Positions 1-9,452 of a stretch of 50,053 nt of DNA are shown piece after piece. The position numbers were made by a program, and so were the translations under genes. A model generated the notes under the pieces. That model searched no databases and was not told the DNA's origin. It saw only the letters and a list, made by a program, of their open reading frames with translations. Every line of letters begins with the position of its first letter. The stretch's first letter is position 1. This stretch comes from Symploca sp. SIO2E9 (GTDB lineage Bacteria > Cyanobacteriota > Cyanobacteriia > Cyanobacteriales > Coleofasciculaceae). The stretch spans positions 1 to 50,053 of the forward strand of contig JAAHGS010000039.1 of the NCBI GenBank assembly GCA_010692645.1, written 5' to 3'.

Positions 1-1
1 C

Positions 2-1078
2 GAAAGGGCGATATCAATATCTGCCCTTTCGGGAAGTGATACTCAAAAGCTGGAGCAAGCAGGGCGGCAAGTACTTCAAGCCCTAGATGAAAGGGTCACT
101 TTAGCTCGCTTCCGCCCTGATGCTGATCAACCGCAACCCGAAATACAAATATTACCAGATTGGGAACGCTTAGCGCAATTTGGTTTAACTGCTCAGGAAA
201 TTGGAGACACGATTGAGACGGCTATTGTTGGTTCAGTACCGACACAATTACAACGGGGAGAGCGCTTAGTTGATGTGCGAGTACAACTTAATCAAGAAGC
301 CGTGCAGCGTGCCTCGCAGTTAGAGCAATTGCCTTTATTAGTAAATAACAATCGTATGCTCCGTTTGGGAGATGTTGCTACTAGCGTTAAGGGTACTGCT
401 TCTGGTGAAATTCAACGAATTAATCAGCGGCAGGTGTTTCTAATTGCTGGCTCTCTGGCTGAAGGGGCTACTCTCTCCCAGGCAATCGCTGAGACTGATA
501 GTGTACTAGCTGATTTAGAGTTACCTACTGGTGTTAGTATCCTGCCGAGTTCCACTGCCGAGACGAATCGGCAATTACAAACTTCCTTGAAGGTTCTGGG
601 AGGATTAGCGACGTTTTTAGTATTTGTAGTGATGGCATTACAGTATAACTCACTGATTGACCCTTTAGTAATTATGCTGACGGTACCATTAGCTCTGGCT
701 GGTGGAATTTTAGGACTTTATCTTACTCAAACAGCGATTGGGGCAACAGTACTTGTAGGTGCAGTGCTATTGGTAGGGATTGTGGTTAATAATGCGATTA
801 TTATGGTGGAGTTGGCAAACCAGATTTATCAACAGGAAAAAGTTGACCACACTACAGCGATTTTGAAGGCTGCTCCTAGACGCTTGCGACCAATTTTAAT
901 GACTACAATTACTACAGTTTTAGGATTGTTTCCCTTATCGTTGGGAATTGGGGAAGGTTCGGAGTTTTTGCAACCACTAGGAGTTGTGGTGTTTTCTGGT
1001 TTGTCTTTGGCAACGCTGTTGACTTTGTTTATTATTCCTTGTTTTTATGTTCTGCTTCGTGACATTCTTCACTACTAG
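2..1078 (+). CDS. RND-family efflux permease, C-terminal part (5' end outside window)
   Basis: This is the C-terminal part of an inner-membrane RND (AcrB-like) drug/metabolite-proton antiporter. The frame is open from base 2, so the true start lies before the window; the GTG at 275 is internal. Residues before it include a docking-domain stretch (ETAIVGSVPTQLQRGERLVD) typical of the periplasmic part. The second half has the usual block of hydrophobic helices, with VFVVMALQYNSLIDPLVIML, GIVVNNAIIMVELAN and RRLRPILMTTITTVLGLFPL matching the conserved TM10-TM12 region of the family. It stops at TAG 1076-1078 with no membrane-fusion or TolC gene following, so partner genes, if linked, must lie upstream. 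A 1-kb gap separates it from the polyketide cluster and nothing ties it to that pathway. Family assignment is firm; the substrate cannot be told. Confidence 0.9.
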   Translation, partial: ERAISISALSGSDTQKLEQAGRQVLQALDERVTLARFRPDADQPQPEIQILPDWERLAQFGLTAQEIGDTIETAIVGSVPTQLQRGERLVDVRVQLNQEAVQRASQLEQLPLLVNNNRMLRLGDVATSVKGTASGEIQRINQRQVFLIAGSLAEGATLSQAIAETDSVLADLELPTGVSILPSSTAETNRQLQTSLKVLGGLATFLVFVVMALQYNSLIDPLVIMLTVPLALAGGILGLYLTQTAIGATVLVGAVLLVGIVVNNAIIMVELANQIYQQEKVDHTTAILKAAPRRLRPILMTTITTVLGLFPLSLGIGEGSEFLQPLGVVVFSGLSLATLLTLFIIPCFYVLLRDILHY

Positions 1079-2086
1079 ATAATATTAATTGTTACAAGAG
1101 ATTATTTATAAAGTAAACATTAAGGTTTCCTGTGCTTCCAGCAATGCTCAACTGAAGGAGTAAATTTGCAAAGTAAAGAGGTGATCAGAGTTCAGAATAA
1201 TCTTAAGATTTTATTTATAAATAAACTTTGAATATATGTTAATTTTATTTTCCATAAAACTTTAGATTTGAGCATACTTTTATTGGATTATTATGGTATT
1301 TTATCCCTCATCTACAGTACCCCTTCAGAGGGCAATTTTCTTTTCTGCTGACGTGAGCAGTTGAAGTATCTCTTAATAAAACACTGCTTCTAAATACTTC
1401 CCATTTTTTTGCCAATCTCTTCCCCAAAATTTTCACTTTTGAGGTCTAGATTTTATCTTGCAAGCATTGCATTGCTCCGATGTATAAATTGCAAAGGATG
1501 ACAATGCTAGGCAAATACAAATAAAGTTGGGTCACTATTGGCGTACCGACGTACAACGGTGAGGGATGCCCCAAAAGAGTCTTAAGTATAATTATGACTT
1601 TTACTTTTGGGGGAGTTTATTTTATTTTTTGCGGCTTTTAATGGCTTAGTTGCAAGTATTAGTTGTTGTCTGTTTTCCCTGTATCAAGACCATTTTTAGT
1701 CCTTGGCGTTGAAGGTTTATCTTAATCGACTGCAATCCATCAACAGCTTACTAAGAAAAGGTTTGAGGAAAACCGATTTCTAATTTAAAAGCAGATAGTT
1801 ACAGATTTTCTTACATTTAGTATTTCTCCATAAACTTGTCAAAAACAAGCATCTTGCTTTGTACAAGTATAGATACTCCATCATGAGTACTATTTGTATT
1901 TAAGTCTTAATATACTTCTTAAGCTTTCTACTCAAATATGTCCAGTAAAAGTGATTGAATTTACTGTTTCTCGACATTGAGAAAGTTAGGGTTATCTACA
2001 ATCCCCCACCGGCTAATAGATTTGCAACTCTTGTCATTCACTAAGCTGATTAAAGTTCATTACTGGAAGATGGTGGAGGTTAACCG
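1079..2086. other. Gene-free stretch of about 1 kb before the lipid/polyketide cluster
   Basis: No convincing coding frame is present on either strand. The stretch is AT-rich and contains one clear hairpin (1569-1612) followed by a T-rich tract. It probably holds the promoter and 5' leader of the cluster. A good Shine-Dalgarno (GGAGG, 2075-2079) lies 7 nt before the ATG at 2087. I found no GTA-N8-TAC (NtcA-type) site. Confidence 0.6.
1569..1612 (+). terminator. Hairpin with T-rich tail (terminator or leader attenuator)
   Basis: The arms CCCCAAAAG (1569-1577) and CTTTTGGGG (1604-1612) are perfectly complementary. AGTC (1578-1581) can pair with GACT (1596-1599), lengthening the stem across a short bulge. 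The following bases include TTTATTTTATTTTTT. It lies about 490 bp after the RND gene and 475 bp before the synthase gene, so it could end readthrough or sit in a long synthase leader. Confidence 0.4.
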
Positions 2087-5000
2087 ATGATTGCTTCAGG
2101 GATTGATGCTGGTCTAGCACAACTCAAAGACAACGTAGACAACTTTGAAAAGGCTCTTATAGAGCTTATACAAGCAAAGAAAATGATGTCTGAAAAACCT
2201 AAAAACTTGGTGGATATCAACCACTTCAAGCAAAATCGCCAACCTAGTCAACTGCAACAAACTCCAATTGCCATTATCGGCATGGCATCTGTCTTTCCTC
2301 AAGCGGGAAATTTGCAGGAATACTGGCAGAACATCATTGATGAAGTGGATTGTATTACCGATGTCCCCCCTTCTTACTGGGATGTCGATGATTACTATGA
2401 CCCCGACCCCAGAAAACCTGACAAGACCTACTGCAAAAGGGGCGGATTCATCCCAGAAATTGACTTTAACCCCATGGAATTTGGGTTACCTCCCAATCTC
2501 CTGGAAGTAACTGATGTTTCACAGTTGCTATCACTAGTCATTGCCAAACGGGCAATGGAAGATGCCGGTTACGGTCAAACTCGGGACTTTAATCGAGATC
2601 ATACTGGTGTCATTTTAGGCGCTGCTGTGGGAAGGCAAATTGCCACTCCCTTTTCAGCTAGACTGCAATTTCCGATTTGGGAAAGAGCCCTCAAAAACAG
2701 CGGACTCTCCGACGAAGACACACAAAAGATTATCGAGAAAATCTCATCATCTTATGTGCAGTGGAATGAGAATGCTTTCCCTGGCATGCTTTCCAATATC
2801 GTTGCTGGCAGAATTGCTAATCGACTGGATTTTGGGGGAACCAATTGCACACTTGATGCAGCCTGTGCCAGCTCTCTAGCAGCCCTGAGAATGGCAGTCA
2901 CTGAGTTGCTCACAGGTCAGTGCAACATGGTACTAACCGGGGGTGTTGATATTGATAACTCGATCTTCGCTTACACCTGTTTTAGCAAAACCCCCGCTCT
3001 TTCCTTCAAACAACAGACTAGACCATTTGATGCTGAAGGCGATGGGATGATGATGGGTGAGGGCATTGGCATGATGCTTCTCAAGCGTCTGGCTGATGCC
3101 GAGCGAGATGGGGATAAAATCTATGCAGTCATCAAGGGAGTTGGCACTTCCAGTGATGGCAAATATAAGAGCATCTACGCCCCTCGTCCAGAAGGGCAAG
3201 TCAAAGCCTTAAATCGCGCTTATCAGGAGGCAGGCTTTTCTCCTGCAACTGTTGGTCTAGTTGAGGCCCACGGTACAGGTACCATGGCTGGAGATCCAGC
3301 TGAATTCAAAGCTATAAAACAAGTTTTTGGCGAAAACAACCCGAAAAAACAATATATTGCCCTCGGCAGTGTAAAATCGCAGATTGGACATACCAAAGCT
3401 GCAGCTGGTGCAGCGAGCTTAATCAAAGTTGCTTTGGCTCTGCACCACAAAACCTTACCACCTACAATCAACATTAATAAGCCCAATCCGAAACTGGGTA
3501 TTGAAGACTCACCATTCTACTTGAATACCACAACTAGACCCTGGATTCGTGCCGAAGGGGCACCACCGAGACGAGCAGGAGTCAGTTCTTTCGGTTTTGG
3601 TGGCACTAACTATCACATCGTTCTGGAAGAATATCAAGATGAACAGGATCAGGTCTATCGTTTAAACAAAACCCCCCAGCCAGTGCTACTACAGGCATCA
3701 ACACCTGAACAGTTGTTGAGCCAGTGCCAAGAACTTCTGGGTAAACTGCAATCTGAGGCTGGGGATAAGCACTATCAAGAACTGATTGATCAGTGTAAAT
3801 CTATAGAAATTCATCTCACTAGTTCTAGAGTCGGGTTTGTTGCCGATTCTCTGAGTGAGGCATGTAAAAAACTGCAAATTAGCATTGACTGGCTCCAAAA
3901 TAAACCCCAGTTGGAAGCATGGGAACATCCTCAAGGGGTGTTCTTCCGCAAAGTTGGCTTAGAGGTTCAGGGTAAAGTCGTTGCTCTATTTTCTGGTCAA
4001 GGTTCCCAATACCTAAATATGGGCCGGGAACTGGCAATTAACTTCCCTTATCTGCGGCAAGCCTACAGCTATATGGATAATCTGCTGCTGCAAGATAACC
4101 TCAAGCCCATATCAGAAGTGGTTTTCCCTAACCCTGTGTTTGAACCAGCTCAAGAAGCTGCCCAGCTCGCTCTATTGCAGCGTACAGAATATGCACAACC
4201 AGCTATTGGCTGTTTGAGTGCAGGCATGTACAAGCTCCTACAGCAGGCAGGATTTAAACCCGATTTCGTCGCCGGCCATAGCTTCGGAGAACTGACAGCT
4301 CTTTGGGCAGCAGAAGTTTTGAGTGACGAGGATTACTTGTTCCTAGTCAAAGCCAGAGGTCAAGCCATGGCCACGCCGGATGACCCCAAAGTTGATGCTG
4401 GAACCATGCTGGCGGTGAAAGGGGATGTCAGTAAGATTGAAGCCGTGGTTAAGAATTTCCCCCAAGTCACCATTGCTAATTGGAACTCTAATAAGCAGCT
4501 TGTCTTAGCAGGGGTCAAATCGGAAATAGAACGGTTGCAGTCAACTTTAAAAGAGCAGGGATATCATACCGTACCGTTACCGGTTTCAGCTGCTTTTCAC
4601 ACCTCCCTGGTTGCCCACAGCCAAGAACCCTTTGCCAAAGCAGTACTCTCAGTAACTGCTAAAAGCCCGAAAATCCCGGTTTACACCAATGTGACAGGGA
4701 AGCATTATCCAACTGAACTTCAAGCTATCCAAGAAAACCTACAGAAGCATCTGAGTAACCCGGTATTCTTCAAGCAAGAGATCGAAAATATCTATGCCCA
4801 AGGCGGTTATTGCTTCATTGAATTCGGACCCAAGAATGTTCTAACCAACCTGGTGAAGGATATTCTCAGCGATAAACCCCATCTAGCAATTGCCTTAAAT
4901 GCCAATCGCCAGAAAAATAGCGATCGCCAATTGCGGGAAGCTGTGATGCAGTTGCGAGTGGCCGGTTTGCCTTTGCAAACACTTGACCCCTATCAACAGT

Positions 5001-6463
5001 TGCAGCCAGTACCTGAAGCTGAAATGGATCCGAAACACAAGTTGTTGAATGTCCGCTTAAGAGGTACTAACTATGTCAGCGACAAAACTAAAAAGGCCTT
5101 TGAGAAAGCCTTGTATGACGGGTATCAGGTGAAAGTTGCTAGCCCTCAAACTGAGGCAACTGTAGCAGATACTAGAGAGGTTCTTGAAAAAGCCTTCCAA
5201 AAAGGTCATCACCAGCCATCGAGCCAACCCCAGTCTGAGGAAATTTCTGTGGTTCAATCGAGCTCGCCCTTAGCTACAACTAATACTTCTGCCAACACTC
5301 CTAAACCAATTCGGACTCAGCCAATGTCAACACCATCTGTTAACTACCAACGTGTTTTAGAAAGCTTTGAGTATAGCATTGCTCAGATTAATCAACATCA
5401 AGGTGAAACTATACAGGTTCACGGGCAGTATCTGAATCATCAGATGGAATATGCCCGCATCTTCTTTCACCTCATGCAGCAGCAGGCTAGCTTATTTGTT
5501 AACGGCAATAGTGCTAATCAACCGGTGGAGACACAGTTAGCTGTACTCGCTAGTCTAGAGCGCAGCATGATTAAGTTTCAGGAGCATCAAGCTGGTACTT
5601 TGCGTGTTCATGAGCAAACCCTCAACCATCAAGTTGAATACGCCAAAAATCTATTCCGACTGACGCAGCAACAGTGTCAGATGCTGATGGGCGGTGCTGC
5701 GATTGAGTACCACTTACAACCAACCGAGTCTGTAGCCAAGGTTGCCGCAATTGAGGATAATTCCAGTTCTACTGCTCTAAGTGCACCTATCTCTGAGCTA
5801 GTAATGAATCCTGAGCAAGTTACCAGCAATGGTCATAGCTCACCAGCAGAGCCAGCAATTTCGGTGCCCTCAACACCACTACCTCTGGTTATGGATAAAG
5901 TAGCCCCCAGCCCTGAGAAAGTATTTAGTAACGGCAATGGCTCCCAACCAGTTTCAGAAAGCCCCGTACCAGCGACACGAGCTATGGTTATGGAAACTTT
6001 AGCTCCCAGCCCTGAGAAAGCTTTCAGTAATGGCAATGGTCATAGCAATGGTAATGGTCATCACAATGGCAATGGCTCCAAAACCGTCGCCGAAGTTACT
6101 GTCCCTGCAACAGTAGAACCTGTAAAAACAGAGCCTGTGAAAACGGTAACGGAGACTCCCGCAGTCGCCATCGACATTGACATTGATAACCTCAAAGATA
6201 CTTTGTTAGAGGTGGTTGCTGACAAAACTGGTTATCCCCCTGAGATGCTGGAACTAGATATGGATATGGAAGCTGATTTGGGGATAGATTCAATTAAGCG
6301 GGTGGAAATCCTAGGGGCAATACAAGATAAATTCCCTGGTTTGCCCAAGCCGGATCTTGAAGAGCTCGCAGAAATAGAAATGCGCACTCTGGCTCAAGTC
6401 ATTGATTTTATCAAAGAACTCGCACAAGGGGGTTTAAAAAAAAAAGAACTGCAGCCAGCCTGA
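2087..6463 (+). CDS. Iterative polyketide/lipid synthase, KS-AT-ACP (PfaA/HglE type)
   Basis: This synthase condenses and loads acyl units for a long acyl chain. The ketosynthase spans about residues 58-515 with an intact triad: Cys260 (DAACASS), His395 (EAHGTGT) and His435 (GHTKAAAG). The acyltransferase spans about 630-930 with Ser732 in GHSFGE and a His near 838 (AFHTS). A linker holds two copies of a roughly 55-residue Gln/His-rich helical repeat (about 1086-1140 and 1148-1203), then a low-complexity NGNGHSNGNGHHNGNG stretch. One ACP ends the protein, with phosphopantetheine Ser1402 in LGIDSIKR. PfaA-type relatives usually carry several ACPs followed by a ketoreductase; here there is one ACP and the frame closes 18 bases after a run of ten A (6436-6445). 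The next frame continues the family, so this may be a frameshifted longer protein. The start is supported by GGAGG 7 nt upstream. Hgl-like rather than EPA/DHA synthase is inferred from context. Confidence 0.93.
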   Translation: MIASGIDAGLAQLKDNVDNFEKALIELIQAKKMMSEKPKNLVDINHFKQNRQPSQLQQTPIAIIGMASVFPQAGNLQEYWQNIIDEVDCITDVPPSYWDVDDYYDPDPRKPDKTYCKRGGFIPEIDFNPMEFGLPPNLLEVTDVSQLLSLVIAKRAMEDAGYGQTRDFNRDHTGVILGAAVGRQIATPFSARLQFPIWERALKNSGLSDEDTQKIIEKISSSYVQWNENAFPGMLSNIVAGRIANRLDFGGTNCTLDAACASSLAALRMAVTELLTGQCNMVLTGGVDIDNSIFAYTCFSKTPALSFKQQTRPFDAEGDGMMMGEGIGMMLLKRLADAERDGDKIYAVIKGVGTSSDGKYKSIYAPRPEGQVKALNRAYQEAGFSPATVGLVEAHGTGTMAGDPAEFKAIKQVFGENNPKKQYIALGSVKSQIGHTKAAAGAASLIKVALALHHKTLPPTININKPNPKLGIEDSPFYLNTTTRPWIRAEGAPPRRAGVSSFGFGGTNYHIVLEEYQDEQDQVYRLNKTPQPVLLQASTPEQLLSQCQELLGKLQSEAGDKHYQELIDQCKSIEIHLTSSRVGFVADSLSEACKKLQISIDWLQNKPQLEAWEHPQGVFFRKVGLEVQGKVVALFSGQGSQYLNMGRELAINFPYLRQAYSYMDNLLLQDNLKPISEVVFPNPVFEPAQEAAQLALLQRTEYAQPAIGCLSAGMYKLLQQAGFKPDFVAGHSFGELTALWAAEVLSDEDYLFLVKARGQAMATPDDPKVDAGTMLAVKGDVSKIEAVVKNFPQVTIANWNSNKQLVLAGVKSEIERLQSTLKEQGYHTVPLPVSAAFHTSLVAHSQEPFAKAVLSVTAKSPKIPVYTNVTGKHYPTELQAIQENLQKHLSNPVFFKQEIENIYAQGGYCFIEFGPKNVLTNLVKDILSDKPHLAIALNANRQKNSDRQLREAVMQLRVAGLPLQTLDPYQQLQPVPEAEMDPKHKLLNVRLRGTNYVSDKTKKAFEKALYDGYQVKVASPQTEATVADTREVLEKAFQKGHHQPSSQPQSEEISVVQSSSPLATTNTSANTPKPIRTQPMSTPSVNYQRVLESFEYSIAQINQHQGETIQVHGQYLNHQMEYARIFFHLMQQQASLFVNGNSANQPVETQLAVLASLERSMIKFQEHQAGTLRVHEQTLNHQVEYAKNLFRLTQQQCQMLMGGAAIEYHLQPTESVAKVAAIEDNSSSTALSAPISELVMNPEQVTSNGHSSPAEPAISVPSTPLPLVMDKVAPSPEKVFSNGNGSQPVSESPVPATRAMVMETLAPSPEKAFSNGNGHSNGNGHHNGNGSKTVAEVTVPATVEPVKTEPVKTVTETPAVAIDIDIDNLKDTLLEVVADKTGYPPEMLELDMDMEADLGIDSIKRVEILGAIQDKFPGLPKPDLEELAEIEMRTLAQVIDFIKELAQGGLKKKELQPA
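6436..6445 (+). other. A10 homopolymer at the end of the KS-AT-ACP frame (candidate slippage or frameshift site)
   Basis: Ten consecutive A lie just after the ACP. With nine A the reading frame runs without a stop through 6446-6536 (residues such as PRAPVRLKFLPKPD) and straight into the ketoreductase N-half at 6537. The break is therefore a -1 nt event at the homopolymer. It could be an assembly error, a true mutation, or transcriptional slippage. Confidence 0.75.
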
Positions 6464-6536
6464 GTCTCAACAGCTCTCAATAGAACATAACATTCCACGC
6501 GCTCCTGTCAGACTGAAGTTCTTACCTAAACCCGAT

Positions 6537-7202
6537 ATGTTGGATTTCACTTTACCTGAAAACCACATTTGCCTACTGAGTGATGATGGTTCCCAGACTA
6601 CATCTACTTTAGTTGAGTCTCTGACGGAGCGTGGTTGGAAACTAGTGGTACTAAGTTATCCCCAATCTATAATTGCCCAACAGTCACCTTTACCTGAAGG
6701 TGTCAAGCGAGTAGAACTCAAAGAGCTAAGCGAGGCTCATTTGCAACAACAGTTAGCGACAATTACAGAGAACTACGGCCCCATTGCTGCTGTTGTGCAT
6801 CTCCATCCTTGTTTTCAGGGAACTAAAAGCGAAGGAATCCGTTTTCTGGAAGCAGAAAAAGATATTCTCAAGCAGGTCTTTTTCCTAGCTAAACACCTTA
6901 AGCAATCTCTTAATCAGGCTGCATCTCAAGGACACAGTTGCTTTGTAAGTGTTACTCGCCTTGATGGAGAATTCGGTTTTACCGGCAAAGTTAATTATAG
7001 TCCGATCAGCGCTGGACTATTCGGATTGACAAAAACCCTCAATCATGAATTTAAATCCGTGTTTTGTAGGGCAATTGACCTCAGTCCAGAGGTAAATTCT
7101 GAACTCTCAGCCCAATACATTATTTCTGAATTACATGACCCCAATTATCATCTAGCTGAAGTTGGGTATGGTTCTCAAGGAAGAACTACTCTGATTAGCT
7201 AG
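6537..7202 (+). CDS. Ketoreductase N-terminal (structural) half, probably detached from the KS-AT-ACP protein
   Basis: The 221 residues match the non-catalytic Rossmann-like subdomain that precedes a catalytic ketoreductase in PfaA/HglE-type synthases: ENHICLLSDDG near the start, then AAVVHLHP, GHSCFVSVTRLDG and GLFGLTKTLNHE. It has neither the NADPH-binding glycine motif nor the catalytic Ser/Tyr; those are in the next gene. The ATG at 6537 has no good Shine-Dalgarno. The same frame is open upstream to the A10 run at 6436 and encodes family-like sequence, so independent translation from 6537 is doubtful and fusion to the KS-AT-ACP protein is the likelier ancestral state. It stops at TAG 7200-7202, three bases before an inverted-repeat element. 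Confidence 0.7.
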   Translation: MLDFTLPENHICLLSDDGSQTTSTLVESLTERGWKLVVLSYPQSIIAQQSPLPEGVKRVELKELSEAHLQQQLATITENYGPIAAVVHLHPCFQGTKSEGIRFLEAEKDILKQVFFLAKHLKQSLNQAASQGHSCFVSVTRLDGEFGFTGKVNYSPISAGLFGLTKTLNHEFKSVFCRAIDLSPEVNSELSAQYIISELHDPNYHLAEVGYGSQGRTTLIS

Positions 7203-7204
7203 TT

Positions 7205-7318
7205 GTTAATGGTTCATTGTTCATGGTACGCACTACGCGCATGCTGCGCAAACATGGTTCATGGGATTAGTATTCGGCAATTGTGACATACCTTCCCAAT
7301 GAACAATGAACTGTTAAC
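7205..7318. repeat. 114-bp inverted-repeat element between the two ketoreductase halves
   Basis: The left arm 7205-7224 (GTTAATGGTTCATTGTTCAT) and the right arm 7299-7318 are complementary at 18 of 20 positions. The interior holds a smaller palindrome-like GCGCATGCTGCGC. The motif GGTTCATTGTTCAT recurs at 16205-16223 and around the Uma2 genes (41555-41585, 42190-42215, 42820-42845), so this is a dispersed repeat family. It codes for no protein and is MITE-like in form. Confidence 0.7.
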
Positions 7319-7383
7319 GAATCATCAAGCTGATTCAAAGATTAGATAATTTTTCATACAAATCCAATTAAGAAGGAGGGTTT

Positions 7384-9117
7384 ATGAGTCGAGAAGTTCA
7401 AATTAATTCCTCATCTGTTTTTCTCGTCAGTGGTGGTGCTAAAGGAATTACAGCTAAATGTGCGATTCAATTAGCTAAGCGTTATCAATGCAAATGGATT
7501 TTACTTGGTCGCTCAGAGTTTTCTGGAGATGAGCCGTCTTGGGCTAAGGATTGTTTTGATGAATCCGAATTGAAAAAACGGATTATGCAATACTTTCTTG
7601 CTCAAGGGAAAAAGCCTGTCCCTATGGAAATACAAAGGGTATACAAAGAAATTACTTCTAGGCGAGAAATTCAGAACACGCTGCAAGCTTTTGAGCAAGT
7701 AGGAAGTCAGGCAGAATATTTGAGTGCAGATGTAACTGATGTGAATGTTCTGCAAGAAAAGTTGCCTACTGTAGTTGAACGCCTTGGTCTAATTACGGGT
7801 ATTATTCACGGAGCTGGTAACTTAGCTGATAAGTTAATTGAAAAGAAAACAGAGCAGGATTTTGACAAGGTTTATAATGCCAAAATCAAGGGTTTAGAAA
7901 ATCTGTTGCAGTGCGTACCTGTCAATCAACTTGATTACTTAGTTCTATTTTCTTCTGTTGCTGGTTTCTGTGGTAATGCGGGGCAAGCTGACTACGCTCT
8001 CGCTAATGAGATTCTTAATAAATCGGCTCACCTGGTTAAACAGCACAATCCCAGTTGCCATGTAGTATCAGTTAATTGGGGTCCTTGGGATAGTGGCATG
8101 GTGACTCCGCAATTAAAGAAAGCTTTTGCAATGCGTGGTATTGAGGTAATTCCGATTGATGTCGGTACGCAAATGCTGGTTGAGGAGCTTGAAGCCAAAC
8201 ATCAGGGCACGGTGCAAGTGGTAATTGGGAGTACAGTGCCGATGCCAGCGAAGGATCCAGATTCTGAGCTGCGTACTTATCATATCCATCGCCAATTAAG
8301 GCTCGACAATAATCCATTTTTGCATGACCACGTAATTGCTGGTTCTCCGGTTCTGCCCTTTACCTGTGCTATTTCTTGGATGGCTAGTACTAGCGCCCAA
8401 CTCTATCCAGGTTATCAATGTTTTTGCTGCGAAAATACTAAGGTTTTAAAGGGCATTGTCTTTGATGAAAATCTGGCAAGTGACTACACTTTAGACGTTA
8501 AGGAAATTGCTAAAACTAAGGAAGAAATTCAGTTAGAAACGAAGATTTGGAGTAAAAATACACAGGGCAAAGTTCGCTATCATTTCAGTACTCAGGTTAA
8601 GCTGCGGCGAGAAATTCCAGAGGCTCCTGTTTATGATCGATTAAATCTTGATCCGGATAATCAAATTGCTGGTTATCGGGAAGCATTTTATCAAAATGGA
8701 CCAGAATCTTTATTCCATGGATCTGCTTTTCAGGGAGTAGAAAAAGTTTTAAATATCAGCCCTGAAAAAATTACTGTGCAATGTCTGGTAGAACGCCTGG
8801 GAGAAAAGCAGCAGGGACAATTTCCTATCTATAATATCTGTCCTTATATTGCTGATGTTCAGACTCATCCTGTATGGCTATGGTTACAGCATTTTCATCA
8901 GTCAGGCTGTTTACCGGCAAAATTAGGTAAATTTGAACAATTCGCTGCAGTTCCCCATGGAAAACCTTTCTATACTTCTATGGAATTTAACTCTAAGACT
9001 GAGACGAGTTTGAATGTTAATGTGATTACTCATGATCAGCAAGGAAAAATTTACTCGCGTATTAGTGAAGCACAGGCAACTATTTTTCCGCTGACGGCAA
9101 TTCACGGTGCAGTTTAG
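7384..9117 (+). CDS. Ketoreductase (catalytic half)-dehydratase protein of the lipid synthase
   Basis: The protein reduces beta-keto acyl-ACP and then dehydrates the beta-hydroxy product. Residues about 10-290 form an SDR-type ketoreductase: the NADPH loop SGGAKGITAK (16-25), LLGRSE, SADVTD and IIHGAGN, with catalytic Ser190/191 (FSSVAG), Tyr204 and Asn208 (QADYALANE). Residues about 300-570 form a double-hotdog dehydratase with His316-x3-Gly320-x4-Pro325 (HVIAGSPVLP) and a second motif around PESLFHGSAFQGV. The structural half of the ketoreductase is encoded just upstream, so the two polypeptides probably have to pair. The start is backed by a strong AAGGAGG a few bases before ATG 7384, which argues for separate translation. 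All catalytic residues I can check are present. Confidence 0.9.
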   Translation: MSREVQINSSSVFLVSGGAKGITAKCAIQLAKRYQCKWILLGRSEFSGDEPSWAKDCFDESELKKRIMQYFLAQGKKPVPMEIQRVYKEITSRREIQNTLQAFEQVGSQAEYLSADVTDVNVLQEKLPTVVERLGLITGIIHGAGNLADKLIEKKTEQDFDKVYNAKIKGLENLLQCVPVNQLDYLVLFSSVAGFCGNAGQADYALANEILNKSAHLVKQHNPSCHVVSVNWGPWDSGMVTPQLKKAFAMRGIEVIPIDVGTQMLVEELEAKHQGTVQVVIGSTVPMPAKDPDSELRTYHIHRQLRLDNNPFLHDHVIAGSPVLPFTCAISWMASTSAQLYPGYQCFCCENTKVLKGIVFDENLASDYTLDVKEIAKTKEEIQLETKIWSKNTQGKVRYHFSTQVKLRREIPEAPVYDRLNLDPDNQIAGYREAFYQNGPESLFHGSAFQGVEKVLNISPEKITVQCLVERLGEKQQGQFPIYNICPYIADVQTHPVWLWLQHFHQSGCLPAKLGKFEQFAAVPHGKPFYTSMEFNSKTETSLNVNVITHDQQGKIYSRISEAQATIFPLTAIHGAV

Positions 9118-9118
9118 C

Positions 9119-9238
9119 AGAGATGGGGAGAGGGGGAGACGCTCCAGACGCGGAGAGGGGGAGACGCGGAGAGGGGGAGACGCGGAGAGGGGGAGACAGG
9201 GAGACAGGGAGACAGGGAGAGGTGGAGAGGGGGAGATG
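9119..9238 (+). repeat. G-rich tandem repeat tract in the 335-bp gap before the KS-CLF-AT gene
   Basis: Units of the GAGAGGGGGAGACGCG type are repeated about three times and pass into GAGACAGG units. This fills the first 120 bases of the gap 9118-9452. The rest (9239-9452) is AT-rich with no gene seen and probably carries a leader for the gene at 9453. Confidence 0.85.
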
Positions 9239-9452
9239 AAAATCTCTAGTCTTCAATCTTTAACTGATTTTTAGGACAGTTTCAGGGAATTACTTCTAAT
9301 TGTAATAGTGTTTTTCGTTTGACTGTAGTAAGCCTAACTCCTAAATTATTCAACTCCTGTTAGGGCAGCTTCTCGTAAAGTGAGGCACGACTGAATCCTA
9401 CTTCTAGACAGTTTTAAGCAATTAATTATCAAGCATAGGTAGAAAATTTTTT

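Noticed and set aside
1-1078. RND permease as part of the lipid cluster
   Set aside because: A 1-kb gap with a terminator-like hairpin separates them, and the cluster has its own DevBCA exporter.
1079-2086. NtcA-type GTA-N8-TAC site before the hgl-like cluster, as expected for nitrogen control
   Set aside because: I read the region and found no such spacing; near matches have N4 or N10.
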